From NCBI GenBank assembly GCA_046349435.1, contig JAXMCI010000003.1, forward strand, positions 124,001-188,000: a DNA stretch of 64,000 bases, in the 5' to 3' direction. Positions 17,597 to 30,166 of the stretch are shown here, piece after piece; the stretch's first letter is position 1; each line of letters opens with the position of its first letter. A program made the position numbers and the translations under genes. A model generated the notes under the pieces. It did not search any database. It was not told the origin of the DNA and saw only the letters and a program-made list of their open reading frames with translations. The stretch comes from JAXMCI01 sp046349435 (lineage in GTDB: Bacteria; Pseudomonadota; Alphaproteobacteria; Dongiales; Dongiaceae).

Positions 17597-20500
17597 CTAC
17601 TCGGCGGCCGGCTTCAGCGCCTCGCCGCCGGCGAGCGCGGTGATCTCGGTATTGCGCACCGAGCGGGCGCGTGCCCGGTGGTCCTCGGCCAGCACGGTGT
17701 AGACCGCCGGCAGGACGAACAGCGTGAAGAGCGTGCCGATCGACATGCCGGAGACGATCACCAGCCCGATGGCGAAGCGGCTGGCCGCGCCGGCGCCGGT
17801 GGCGAGCAGCAGCGGGACCAGCCCGACCACCATGGCGGCGGTGGTCATCAGGATCGGCCGCAGCCGGACCTGCGCCGCCAGCTCGATCGCCTGGCGGCGG
17901 TGCAGCCCCTGGCTGCGCTGCAGGTCGTTGGCGAAGGACACCATCAGGATGCCGTGCTTGCTGATCAGCCCGATCAGCGTCACCAGCCCGACCTGGGTGT
18001 AGATGTTGATCGAGCTGAGGCCGATGAAGAGCGGGATCAGGGCGCCGCAGATCGACATCGGCACGCTGATCAGGATCACCAGCGGGTCGCGCAGGCTCTC
18101 GAACTGCGCCGCCAGCACCAGGAAGATGACGATGAGGGCGAAGACGAAGGTGACGGCGAGCTGGTTGCCCTCCTGCACGTACTGCCGCGATTCCGACAGC
18201 CAGTCGTGGCTGAAGTCGGCGGGCAGCACCTCCTGCGCCGTCTTCTCCAGGAAGGCGACCGCCTGGCCCATGGTGACGAAGGGCATCGGCACCGCCGAGA
18301 AGGTGGCGGAGTTGAGCTGGTTGTACTGGGTCAGCGCGTTGGGATCGATGCCGTTCTCGATCGACATCACGGTCGAGAGCGGCACCTGCTCGCCGCCGGC
18401 GGCGCGCACGTAGTATTGCGACAGCATCTCCGGCGTCAGGCGCAGCTTGCGCGGCACCTGCGGGATGACCTCGTAGGAGCGGCCGCTGAGGTTGAAGCGG
18501 TTGGTGTAGTTGCCGCCGGCCATGGTGGCCAGGGTCTCGCCGACCGCCGCCATGGTGATGCCGAGGTCGTTGGCCTTCTGGCGGTCGACCTTGACCCGGA
18601 CGACCGGGTTGTTGAAGTCGAGGTCGCTGTCGCTGACGATGAACAGGCCGCTCGCCCGCGCCTTGTCCTTGATCGTCTCCATCACCTTGTAGATCGTCTC
18701 GTAGCTGTTCGGCGAGCTGATCACCATCTGCACCGGCAGCCCGCCGGTCGAGCCGGGCAGCGCCGGCGGCACGATGACGAAGGCGAACAGGCCGGGGATC
18801 TGGTCGACCAGGTGCTGCGCCTCGGACTGCAGCTGCTTGGCCGAGCGCTTGCGCTCGTCCCACGGCTTCAGGATCATCCCGGCGAAGCCGTTGGTCGGCC
18901 CGGCGGTGCCGTTCACCACGAAGGTGGTGTCGGTCTCCGGAAAGCTCAGGAAGGCCTTGTCGAGCTGCGCGCTGTAGGCGCTGACATAGTCGATGTTGGC
19001 GTATTGCGGCGCCTTGGTGACGGCGAACAGCACGCCCTGGTCCTCCTCGGGCGCCAGCTCGGCGGCGCTGTGGGTGTAGAGGAACCACAGGCTGCCGAGC
19101 ACGGCGACGGCGAACAGGCCGGTGACCGCGCGGTAGCGCAGCGAGCCCGAGAGGATGCGGCCGTAGAAGGCGGTGAGCCGCGTGAAGGCGGCGTCGATCA
19201 GCCGGGCGAGCCGGCCGTGCGTCATCTCGCGGGTCAGCAGCAGCGAGCACATCATCGGCGACAGGGTCAGCGCCACGATGCCGGAGATCACCACCGCGCC
19301 GGCCAGCGTGAAGGCGAACTCGCGGAACAGCGCGCCGGTCAGGCCGGAGAGGAAGCCGATCGGCGCGTAGACCGCGGCCAGCGTGATGGTCATGGCGATC
19401 ACCGGCCCGACGATCTCGCGGGCGCCGATGATCGCCGCCTGGACCGGCGACTTGCCGTCCTCGATGTGGCGGTAGACGTTCTCCACCACGACGATGGCGT
19501 CGTCGACCACCAGCCCGATCGCCAGCACCATGGCGAGCAGGGTCAGCAGGTTGAGGCTGAAGCCCATCGCCAGCATGAACATGCCGGCGCCGATCAGCGA
19601 CAGCGGGATGGTGACGACCGGGATCAGCACCGAGCGGATGGTGCCGAGGAACAGGAAGATCACCGCGATGACGATCAGCACCGCCTCGCCCAGCGTGCGG
19701 ATCACCTCGTTGATCGACGCCTGGATGAAGCGCGTCGAGTCGTAGACGATCTCCATCTTGAGGGTCGGCGGCAGGCTGCGCTCGAGCGCCGGCATCAGCG
19801 CCCGCACGCCCTTGACCAGGGTCAGCGGGTTGCCGGTCGGCGTCGCGTTGACGCCGATGAACACCGCCTGCTGGCCGTTCATCGCGACGCTGGAATCGCT
19901 GCTCTGGGCGCCGAGCTCGACGGTGGCGACGTCCTTCAGCCGCACCATGCTGCCGTCGCGCGCCTTGACCACCATGTCGCGGAACTGCGCGACGTCGGTC
20001 AGCCCGGTGTTGGTGGTGATGTTGCTGACCGTGAAGTAGCCCTTGGTCTGGCCGGGCGCCGCCTGGAAGTTGTTCGCCTGGATCGCCGCCTGGACCTCCA
20101 TGGCGGTGATGTCGCGGGCCGCCAGGCGCTGCGGGTCGAGCCAGATCCGCATCGCGAAGGTCTGGCCGCCCAGGATCTCGGCCGAGGCGACGCCGTCGAC
20201 CGTGGCCAGCAGCGGCTGCACCACCCGGGTGAGATAGTCGGAGATCGCCGGGTTGCTGAGCTGCGGGCTGTTGAAGCCGATATACATCACCGAGGTGGTG
20301 TCGCCGGTCGACTTCAGGATGACCGGGTCGTTGGCCTCGCGGGGCAGCACGTACTTGACCTGCTGCACCTTCGACATGACCTCGGTCATCGCCTTGTTCG
20401 GGTCGAAGTTCAGCCGGACATAGGCGGTCACCGTGCTCTGGCTCTGGATCGAGGACGAGGTCATGTACTCGATGCCTTCGGCCGTCGACACCGCCTGCGA

Positions 20501-20701
20501 GATCGGCGTGGTGATGAAGCCCTGCATCAGCTCCGGCGAGGCGCCGGGATAGACCGTGGTGACGGTGATCACCGTGTTCTGCAGCTGCGGGTACTGGCGG
20601 ATCGGCAGGCCGTAGAGGCTGCGCAGCCCGATCAGCAGGATCAGCAGGCTGACCACGGTGGCGAGCACCGGGCGGCGGATGAAGATGTCGGTGAAGGCCA
20701 T
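17597..20701 (-). CDS. RND multidrug efflux transporter, HAE1 family
   Basis: A 1034-residue inner-membrane proton/drug antiporter of AcrB/MexB type. The N-terminus MAFTDIFIRRPVLATVVSLL is the standard HAE1 start. The proton-relay Asp pair is in GLVVDDAIVVVENVYRH, and the two large periplasmic loops and two membrane halves have normal length. The C-terminal half repeats the pattern with FVLPAVYTVL at the end. It lies 7 bases after the adaptor gene and forms an operon with it and a TetR gene. No outer-membrane channel (TolC/OprM type) is encoded nearby, so it probably uses one from elsewhere in the genome. Substrates cannot be predicted. Confidence 0.96.
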   Translation of the reverse strand: MAFTDIFIRRPVLATVVSLLILLIGLRSLYGLPIRQYPQLQNTVITVTTVYPGASPELMQGFITTPISQAVSTAEGIEYMTSSSIQSQSTVTAYVRLNFDPNKAMTEVMSKVQQVKYVLPREANDPVILKSTGDTTSVMYIGFNSPQLSNPAISDYLTRVVQPLLATVDGVASAEILGGQTFAMRIWLDPQRLAARDITAMEVQAAIQANNFQAAPGQTKGYFTVSNITTNTGLTDVAQFRDMVVKARDGSMVRLKDVATVELGAQSSDSSVAMNGQQAVFIGVNATPTGNPLTLVKGVRALMPALERSLPPTLKMEIVYDSTRFIQASINEVIRTLGEAVLIVIAVIFLFLGTIRSVLIPVVTIPLSLIGAGMFMLAMGFSLNLLTLLAMVLAIGLVVDDAIVVVENVYRHIEDGKSPVQAAIIGAREIVGPVIAMTITLAAVYAPIGFLSGLTGALFREFAFTLAGAVVISGIVALTLSPMMCSLLLTREMTHGRLARLIDAAFTRLTAFYGRILSGSLRYRAVTGLFAVAVLGSLWFLYTHSAAELAPEEDQGVLFAVTKAPQYANIDYVSAYSAQLDKAFLSFPETDTTFVVNGTAGPTNGFAGMILKPWDERKRSAKQLQSEAQHLVDQIPGLFAFVIVPPALPGSTGGLPVQMVISSPNSYETIYKVMETIKDKARASGLFIVSDSDLDFNNPVVRVKVDRQKANDLGITMAAVGETLATMAGGNYTNRFNLSGRSYEVIPQVPRKLRLTPEMLSQYYVRAAGGEQVPLSTVMSIENGIDPNALTQYNQLNSATFSAVPMPFVTMGQAVAFLEKTAQEVLPADFSHDWLSESRQYVQEGNQLAVTFVFALIVIFLVLAAQFESLRDPLVILISVPMSICGALIPLFIGLSSINIYTQVGLVTLIGLISKHGILMVSFANDLQRSQGLHRRQAIELAAQVRLRPILMTTAAMVVGLVPLLLATGAGAASRFAIGLVIVSGMSIGTLFTLFVLPAVYTVLAEDHRARARSVRNTEITALAGGEALKPAAE

Positions 20702-20708
20702 CGCCGGC

Positions 20709-21839
20709 TCAGTCGTTCGGCGCCGTCGCCGGCGGCACCAGCGCCTGCGATTCGCTGAGCGTCACCGGCGCGTCGTTGAACAGCTTGATCTGGCCGGAGG
20801 CGGCCACCCGCTCGCCCGGCTTCAGCCCGGTCAGCACCGCCACGCGGTCGGCGAAGCGCTCGCCGGTGCGCACGAAGGTGCGCACCGCCTTGAGCACCGG
20901 CTGGCCCTTGTCGTCCTTGCCCGAATCCTGGATCACGAACACCGAGTCGCCGTAGAGCGTGAAGTCGACCGCGGTGGCCGGCACGGTCACCATGTCGGGC
21001 AGCGGCGGCAGCACGACCCGGACGTTGGCGAACATCCCGGGCAGCAGCAGGTGGCCGGGATTGTCCATCGTCGCCTGCAGCTTGATGGTGCGGGTCTCGA
21101 TGCTGACCTGCGGCTCGATGGTGGCCAGCGTCGCCTTGAACACCCGGTTGGGGAAGGCGTCGACGCTGATCTCGACGGCCTGGCCGACGCTGAGCCGGCT
21201 GCGGTCCTGCTCCGGCAGGGTGAAGTTGACGTAGAGCTGGTCGAGATCGGTCAGCGAGACGAGCCGCTTGCCGGGGTTGACGTACTCGCCGACCTCGATC
21301 AGCCGGATGCCGAGCGTGCCGCCGAACGGCGCATGGATCAGCTTCTGGTCGATCAGCGCCTTGTTGCGGACGATCCCGGCATTGGCCTGGTCGAGCTGGC
21401 TGCGGTTCTGGTCGACCTGGGCCTGCGAGGTGAACTGCCGCCCGGCCAGCTCGCGGGCGCGTCCGAGCTGCACCTCGGCGTAGCGCGCCTGCGCCTGGAA
21501 GCTGGCGAGGTCGGCCTGCTCCGGCCGGTCGTCGAGCTGCACCAGCGGGTCGCCCTGCTTGACCGTGGCGCCGGGCTCGAACCAGATCTTCATGACCTCG
21601 CCGCCGACCTGCGAGGTGACGATCACCTGGTGGACGGCGGCGAGCGAGCCGATCGCCGGCAGGTACTGCGGCACGCTCTCGGCCTTGGCCTCGACGGCGG
21701 TCACCGGCGTCGGCGGGCGCGGCGCGTTGATGAACCCGGCGATCATCTTCGAGCGGAACTGGTCGAACCACCAGAAGCCGTAGCCGATCCCGGCCAGGAT
21801 CGCCGCCGTCAGCAGCAGCAGGATGGTGCGCTTGACCAC
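20709..21839 (-). CDS. RND efflux periplasmic adaptor (membrane fusion protein)
   Basis: A 376-residue HlyD/AcrA-type adaptor. The N-terminus has a single hydrophobic anchor (TILLLLTAAILAGIGYGFWW), then a barrel-sandwich lipoyl part (GGEVMKIWFEPGATVKQGDP), an alpha-hairpin rich in Gln and Ala, a second lipoyl half (KLIHAPFGGTLGI) and a beta-barrel domain. There is no lipobox, so it is anchored by the uncleaved helix. The start is GTG 21839, 4 bases after the TetR stop, which suggests co-transcription and coupling. It links the RND pump to an outer-membrane channel. Confidence 0.94.
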   Translation of the reverse strand: MVKRTILLLLTAAILAGIGYGFWWFDQFRSKMIAGFINAPRPPTPVTAVEAKAESVPQYLPAIGSLAAVHQVIVTSQVGGEVMKIWFEPGATVKQGDPLVQLDDRPEQADLASFQAQARYAEVQLGRARELAGRQFTSQAQVDQNRSQLDQANAGIVRNKALIDQKLIHAPFGGTLGIRLIEVGEYVNPGKRLVSLTDLDQLYVNFTLPEQDRSRLSVGQAVEISVDAFPNRVFKATLATIEPQVSIETRTIKLQATMDNPGHLLLPGMFANVRVVLPPLPDMVTVPATAVDFTLYGDSVFVIQDSGKDDKGQPVLKAVRTFVRTGERFADRVAVLTGLKPGERVAASGQIKLFNDAPVTLSESQALVPPATAPND

Positions 21840-21843
21840 GATT

Positions 21844-22563
21844 TCAGCTCTCCGTGTCGAAGCCGGCCGGCGCGGCGCAGCAGCGGCCGCACGCCGCCGC
21901 CGCCGGATCCATATGGGTGGCGATGGCGCGTTCGGTCAGGCCGATGCCGCGCAGCACGAAGCGCACGGCGTCGGCCACCACGGCCTCGAGCGGCCCGGCA
22001 TAGGGCACGGTCTCGCGGCCGGGCAGCCGGGCGTAGGCGAGGAAGGCGGCGACGTGATGGCCGAACCAGAACTTGTTCTCGGGGGCGCCTGGCCCGGTCG
22101 CCAGGTCGCCCGCCGCGGCTGCCGCCCGCAGGCACGCGGCGAAGGTCGGGTAGACCCAGCCGAAGACGTTCTCCAGCACGATGCGGGCGAACTCGCCGTC
22201 CTCGAGCAGGCTGGTGACCATCAGGCGGTGGCGGATCTCGCGCTCCTCGTCCTCGGGCAGGCCCAGCACCATCAGGCGGACCATCACCTCGACCATGCGC
22301 ACCAGCGTCGCGGTCGACGGCTCGGCCGCCTGCAGGGCGGCCAGCGCCGGATCGATGCCGCGGCGGCAGCCCTGGCTCAGGATCTCGCCGTAGAGCGCCG
22401 CCTTGGTGGCGAAGTGCTTGAACAGCAGGGCCTCGGAGACCCCGGCCGCCTCGGCGATCTCCTTGGTCGTGGTGCGGGCGAAGCCGCGGCGCGCGAACAG
22501 CGGCATCGCCGCCTCGACGATCGCCCTGCGACGCTCCTCGCTGTCCAGCCTGACGGCAACCAT
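21844..22563 (-). CDS. TetR/AcrR family regulator of the RND operon
   Basis: A 239-residue repressor. The N-terminal DNA-binding domain is clear: RRRAIVEAAMPLFARRGFA followed by the helix-turn-helix TTTKEIAEAAGVSEALLFKHF. The C-terminal ligand-binding part is longer than average and ends in a Cys-rich tail (AACGRCC). It is the first gene of the tetR-adaptor-RND operon, and an imperfect palindrome directly upstream fits autoregulation of all three genes. Confidence 0.92.
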   Translation of the reverse strand: MVAVRLDSEERRRAIVEAAMPLFARRGFARTTTKEIAEAAGVSEALLFKHFATKAALYGEILSQGCRRGIDPALAALQAAEPSTATLVRMVEVMVRLMVLGLPEDEEREIRHRLMVTSLLEDGEFARIVLENVFGWVYPTFAACLRAAAAAGDLATGPGAPENKFWFGHHVAAFLAYARLPGRETVPYAGPLEAVVADAVRFVLRGIGLTERAIATHMDPAAAACGRCCAAPAGFDTES

Positions 22564-22570
22564 GGGGCGA

Positions 22571-22588
22571 TGAGTAAGTCATCACTCA
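22571..22588. promoter_or_regulatory. Inverted repeat upstream of tetR, probable autoregulatory operator
   Basis: TGAGTAAGTCATCACTCA has TGAGT and ACTCA arms around an 8-base centre, 8 bases before the tetR start codon. The AT-rich patch stands out against the GC-rich surroundings, and the half-site TGAGTGA resembles those bound by several TetR-family repressors. Binding here would block the operon's own promoter. Confidence 0.55.
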
Positions 22589-22684
22589 CCGGAGCGTCAA
22601 GCGGCGGCGGTGTCGCATCGAACCCCTACCGGCCCGGCCGGCCGGCCGCTATGGTGGGCCGCCAGCGGGGGAGAGGTGCGGTCG

Positions 22685-23326
22685 ATGCGGAACAGCGTAC
22701 GGGGGCGCGGCCTCGCCCGGGCACGCGCCCTGGCATTCTCCCTGGCATTCGCCCTGGCGGCGGTCGTCGCGGGGCTCGCCGGGCCGGTGCTGGCCGACCA
22801 GAACGACTCTTGCCCGGGCACCATCTCCAGCGCCTCGCTGCAGCCGCTGACGGCCAACGCCACCTACGACGTGGAGAACTACGGCAATCCGAACAACCCG
22901 CTGGTGCTGCGCACCAAGTTCCTGAAATGGCTGGCCAAGGCCGGCTACCGCACCGCCACGCCGCCGGCTTACATGTTTTCCTTCAAGGCCGAGGTGTCGC
23001 AGCCCTCCGCCGCGGCGTCGCGCGGCCGCCATCCCGAGGAGGACAGCCTGTCGAGCGGCTTCGGCGGCGGCACCACCTACTCGACGATGAACGGCAACGA
23101 CTGGCTCTACGGGCTGGAATCGCTGCCGCGGCGCCGCTCGGGCGGCAGCGGCGAGGTCCTGCTGCACATCAACGTGCAGCTGCGCAACCAGCAGTCCGGC
23201 CGGGTCGTCTGGTTCGCCGACATCAACTGCAGCCTGCAGACCGACGACCGGGCGGAGCTGATCGAGGCGTTCTCGAAGCCGCTCATCGCCCAGCTCGGCC
23301 GCACCGGGCGGCAGGTGCCGTTCTGA
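22685..23326 (+). CDS. Secreted hypothetical protein, 213 residues
   Basis: The N-terminus has an Arg-rich n-region and a long hydrophobic core (ALAFSLAFALAAVVAGLAGPVLA) ending at a likely signal peptidase site before DQNDSCPG. The mature domain has two Cys (CPGT and NCSLQ) that may form a disulfide, and sections such as SGEVLLHINVQLRNQQSGRVVWFADINC that look like beta-strands. No family recognised. GGGGGAGAGG lies upstream of the ATG. Transcribed divergently from the efflux operon; its promoter shares the 120-base gap with the TetR operator. Confidence 0.7.
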   Translation: MRNSVRGRGLARARALAFSLAFALAAVVAGLAGPVLADQNDSCPGTISSASLQPLTANATYDVENYGNPNNPLVLRTKFLKWLAKAGYRTATPPAYMFSFKAEVSQPSAAASRGRHPEEDSLSSGFGGGTTYSTMNGNDWLYGLESLPRRRSGGSGEVLLHINVQLRNQQSGRVVWFADINCSLQTDDRAELIEAFSKPLIAQLGRTGRQVPF

Positions 23327-23383
23327 GCTGCCGTTCCGACCGGGGGCGGGGCCGGCCTCCGTCCCATCACCGAGGACCGCTTC

Positions 23384-24331
23384 ATGAGTGACAGGATCGC
23401 CATCGTCGGCAGCGGCTTCATCGGCCGCGCCTGGGCCATCAGCTTCGCCCGCGGCGGCCACGAGGTGGCGCTGTGGGACCCGGTGCCCGGCGCCGCCGAG
23501 GCGGCGATCGGCTTCATCGACGGGGTGCTCGCCGACCTGCAGGCCAACGACCTGCTGGCCGGCCAGTCGCCGGCCGAGCTGCGCGCCCGGCTGACCCCCG
23601 TCGCCGGGCTCGCCGACGCGCTCGCCGGCGCCGTCCACGTCCAGGAGAACGCCCCCGAGGTGCTGGCCACCAAGCGGGCGCTGTTCGCCGAGCTCGACCG
23701 GCTGGCGGCGCCGGGGACCGTGCTCGCCAGCTCGAGCTCGGCGCTGGTCCCGTCCTCCTTCAGCGAGGGGCTGGCCGGGCGCGCCCGCTGCATGGTCGCC
23801 CACCCGATCAACCCGCCCTACCTGATCCCGGCGGTCGAGCTGGTGCCGGCCCCCTGGACCGACCCGGCGGTGATCGAGCGGACCCGCCGGCTGATGGTCG
23901 CGGTCGGCCAGGCGCCGATCGTCATGAAGCGCGAGCTCGACGGCTTCATCATGAACCGCATGCAGGGCGCGCTGCTGCAGGAGGCCTTCCGCCTGGTCGC
24001 CGCCGGCGAGTGCACGCCCGAGGACATCGATGTCGGCATCTGCCAGGGCATCGGCCTGCGCTGGGCCTTCATGGGCCCGTTCGAGACGATCGACCTCAAC
24101 GCCCCCGGCGGGGTGCGCGACTACATCGAGCGCTACGAGCAGATCTACGTCCGGCTGTGGCCGTCGCAGAACCACATCGTGCCCTGGGGCGGGCAGTCGG
24201 ACCGGCTGGAGGAATCGCGCAAGCGGGCGCTGCCGCGCGACCGGCTGGTCGCCCGCCAGGCCTGGCGCGACCGCCGGCTGATGGCGCTGGCCGCGCACAA
24301 GCGGCGCGCCGAGAAGGACATCGGGAAATAG
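23384..24331 (+). CDS. 3-hydroxyacyl-CoA dehydrogenase family, CRYL1/L-carnitine-dehydrogenase type
   Basis: A 315-residue NAD-dependent dehydrogenase. The N-terminal Rossmann loop is IAIVGSGFIGRAWAISFARGG. Catalytic elements include ASSSSALVPSSF and the His in CMVAHPINPPYLIPAVELVP. The C-terminal domain has GFIMNRMQGALLQEAFRLV and GLRWAFMGPFETIDLNAPGG. These motifs match lambda-crystallin/L-gulonate 3-dehydrogenase and bacterial L-carnitine dehydrogenase more closely than the fatty-acid FadB domain. It oxidises a beta-hydroxy acid to a beta-keto acid. The next gene, 12 bases on, is a beta-keto acid cleavage enzyme, so the two probably act in sequence. Substrate unknown. Confidence 0.9.
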   Translation: MSDRIAIVGSGFIGRAWAISFARGGHEVALWDPVPGAAEAAIGFIDGVLADLQANDLLAGQSPAELRARLTPVAGLADALAGAVHVQENAPEVLATKRALFAELDRLAAPGTVLASSSSALVPSSFSEGLAGRARCMVAHPINPPYLIPAVELVPAPWTDPAVIERTRRLMVAVGQAPIVMKRELDGFIMNRMQGALLQEAFRLVAAGECTPEDIDVGICQGIGLRWAFMGPFETIDLNAPGGVRDYIERYEQIYVRLWPSQNHIVPWGGQSDRLEESRKRALPRDRLVARQAWRDRRLMALAAHKRRAEKDIGK

Positions 24332-24343
24332 GAGAACCGTCCC

Positions 24344-25279
24344 ATGGCGAAGAACCGCAAGGTGATCATCACCTGCGCCACCACCGGCTCGATCCACACG
24401 CCGACCATGTCGCCGCACCTGCCGCTGACCCCGCAGGAGATCGCCGAGCAGTCGATCGCCGCGGCCGAGGCCGGCGCCGCCATCATCCACCTGCACGCCC
24501 GCGACCCCAGGGACGGCCGCCCGACGCCCGACCCCAAGGTGTTCATGGAGTTCCTGCCGCGCATCAAGCAGGCGAGCGAGGCGGTGATCAACATCACCAC
24601 CGGCGGCGGCCACGGCATGACCCTGCAGGAGCGGCTGGCCGCGCCGCTCCGGGCCCGGCCGGAGATGTGCTCGCTCAACATGGGCTCGATGAACTTCGGG
24701 CTCTACCCGATGCTCGACCGCTACAAGGAGTTCAAGCACGACTGGGAGCGGCAGCATCTCGAGAACAGCCGCGACTTCATCTTCCGCAACACCTTCAAGG
24801 ACATCGAGAACGTGCTGAAGGAGCTCGGCGAGGGCTGCGGCACGCGCTTCGAGTTCGAGTGCTACGACGTCGGCCATCTCTACAACCTGGCCCACTTCCT
24901 CGATCGCGGGCTGGTCAAGCCGCCGCTCTTCGTCCAGACGATCTTCGGCATCCTCGGCGGCATCGGCGCCGACAGCGAGAATCTGAGCCACATGCGGCGG
25001 ATCGCCGACAAGCTGTTCGGCGACGCCTACCAGTGGAGCGTGCTGGCCGCCGGCCGGCACCAGATCGGCTTCGTCACCATGGCGGCGATCATGGGCGGCA
25101 ACGTCCGGGTCGGGCTGGAGGACAGCCTCTATGCCGGCCGCGGCCGGCTCGCCACCTCCAACGCCGAGCAGGTCGGCATCGTGCGCAAGCTGCTCGAGGG
25201 GCTGTCGCTGGAGGTCGCCACCCCGGCCGAGGCGCGCGCCATGCTGGCGCTCAAGGGCGGCGACCAGGTCGCGTTCTGA
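24344..25279 (+). CDS. Beta-keto acid cleavage enzyme (BKACE, DUF849)
   Basis: A 311-residue TIM-barrel enzyme. BKACE members transfer the acetyl part of a beta-keto acid onto acetyl-CoA or another acyl-CoA. The zinc-binding motif HLHARDP is at about residues 50-56. Further family motifs are INITTGGGHGMTL, CSLNMGSMNFG, FEFECYDVGHLYN, WSVLAAGRHQIGF and GGNVRVGLEDSLY. With the upstream dehydrogenase it makes a two-step route: beta-hydroxy acid to beta-keto acid to acetoacetate or acetyl derivative, as in carnitine and related betaine catabolism (inference). No CoA thioesterase or transporter is adjacent. Confidence 0.93.
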   Translation: MAKNRKVIITCATTGSIHTPTMSPHLPLTPQEIAEQSIAAAEAGAAIIHLHARDPRDGRPTPDPKVFMEFLPRIKQASEAVINITTGGGHGMTLQERLAAPLRARPEMCSLNMGSMNFGLYPMLDRYKEFKHDWERQHLENSRDFIFRNTFKDIENVLKELGEGCGTRFEFECYDVGHLYNLAHFLDRGLVKPPLFVQTIFGILGGIGADSENLSHMRRIADKLFGDAYQWSVLAAGRHQIGFVTMAAIMGGNVRVGLEDSLYAGRGRLATSNAEQVGIVRKLLEGLSLEVATPAEARAMLALKGGDQVAF

Positions 25280-25448
25280 CGCCGGCCTCCCGGCGCGGCC
25301 CGGCCGGCCGCCGGCCGCGCCGCTCGCGCCGCGGCGCGCTTGCCGCTATCCTCAGGCTGGGCCGTGCCGGCGCGCCGGTGCGGCCGCCGGGGCGGGCGTG
25401 CCGATCTCCTGATCCGCGGGAGGCACCGCCGGCCGGGAGCCGCACTCG

Positions 25449-29116
<3,668 letters not shown>

Positions 29117-29120
<4 letters not shown>

Positions 29121-30160
29121 ACAGCCAGCCGCACGCTTCCGCCCAAGATCTCGTGCTGATCGTCGACGACACGCCGACCAACATCGGCGTCATCTCCGGG
29201 GTGCTCAAGGGCGCCTTCCGGACCAAGGTGGCGACCAACGGCGAGAAGGCGCTGGCCATCGCCGCCGGCCCGGAGCGGCCCGGGCTGATCCTGCTCGACG
29301 TGATGATGCCGGGAATGGACGGCTACGAGGTCTGCCGCCGGCTCAAGGCGAACCCGGCGACCAGCGGCATCCCGGTGATCTTCCTGACCTCCAAGACCGA
29401 GGTCGAGGACGAGGAGCGCGGCTTCTCGGTCGGCGCGGTGGACTACATCCACAAGCCCTTCTCCGGGCCGATCGTGCTCGCCCGGGTGCGCACCCAGCTG
29501 GCGCTGCAGGCGGCGCTGCACGAGGCGCACGAGGCGCGCCACCGCGCCGACGAGCTGCTCCACGTGCTGCTGCCCAAGGCGGCCGCCGACGAGATCCGGA
29601 CCATCGGCACGGTGATCCCGCGCCGCCACGAGAACGTCGCCGTGCTGTTCTGCGACGTCGTCAACTTCACCTCCTACTGCGACCGGCACGAGCCGGAGGA
29701 CGTGGTCTCCCGGCTCGACGCCCTCTTCGTCGTCTTCGAGCGGGTCGCAGCGAAGCACGGGCTCGAGAAGATCAAGTCGATCGGCGACGCCTTCATGGCG
29801 GCCGCCGGGCTGCTCAGCGAGGTCGACGATCCGCTTCGCGCGGCGGTGCGCTGCGGGCTCGAGATGATCGCCGCGATCGAGCAGGCCGCCCTCGAATGGG
29901 CGGTCCGGGTCGGCGTCCATGCCGGACCGGTGGTCGCCGGCGTCGTCGGGCAGGAGCGCTACCAGTTCGACATCTGGGGCGACACCGTCAACGTCGCCGC
30001 GCGCATGACCGCCAAGTCCGGCGGCCGCGGCGTGGCGATGACCGAGGAGCTGTGGGTGCGGATCGCCGACGACTTCGAGGGCGAGCCGCTGGGCGGGCTC
30101 GAGGTCAAGGGCAAGGGCACCATCTCCGTCTGGGAGGTCCGGGCGGAGAAGGCGCGCTGA
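29117..30160 (+). CDS. Response regulator with class III adenylate cyclase output
   Basis: A 347-residue two-domain protein. Residues 1-125 are a receiver with acidic pocket IVDDTP and phospho-acceptor Asp 61 (LLDVMMPGMDGYE). A linker helix (~130-165) leads to a class III cyclase domain. Metal-binding Asp 180 (LFCDVVNFTSY) and Asp 224 (SIGDAFMA) are present, as are Asn 292 and Arg 296 (VNVAARM) that stabilise the transition state. The base-selecting positions read Lys (EKIKSIGD) and Asp (FDIWGD), the pattern for ATP, so the product should be cAMP. The ATG overlaps the kinase stop. The kinase HPt domain is the likely phosphodonor (inference). Confidence 0.94.
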
Positions 30161-30166
30161 GGCCGG

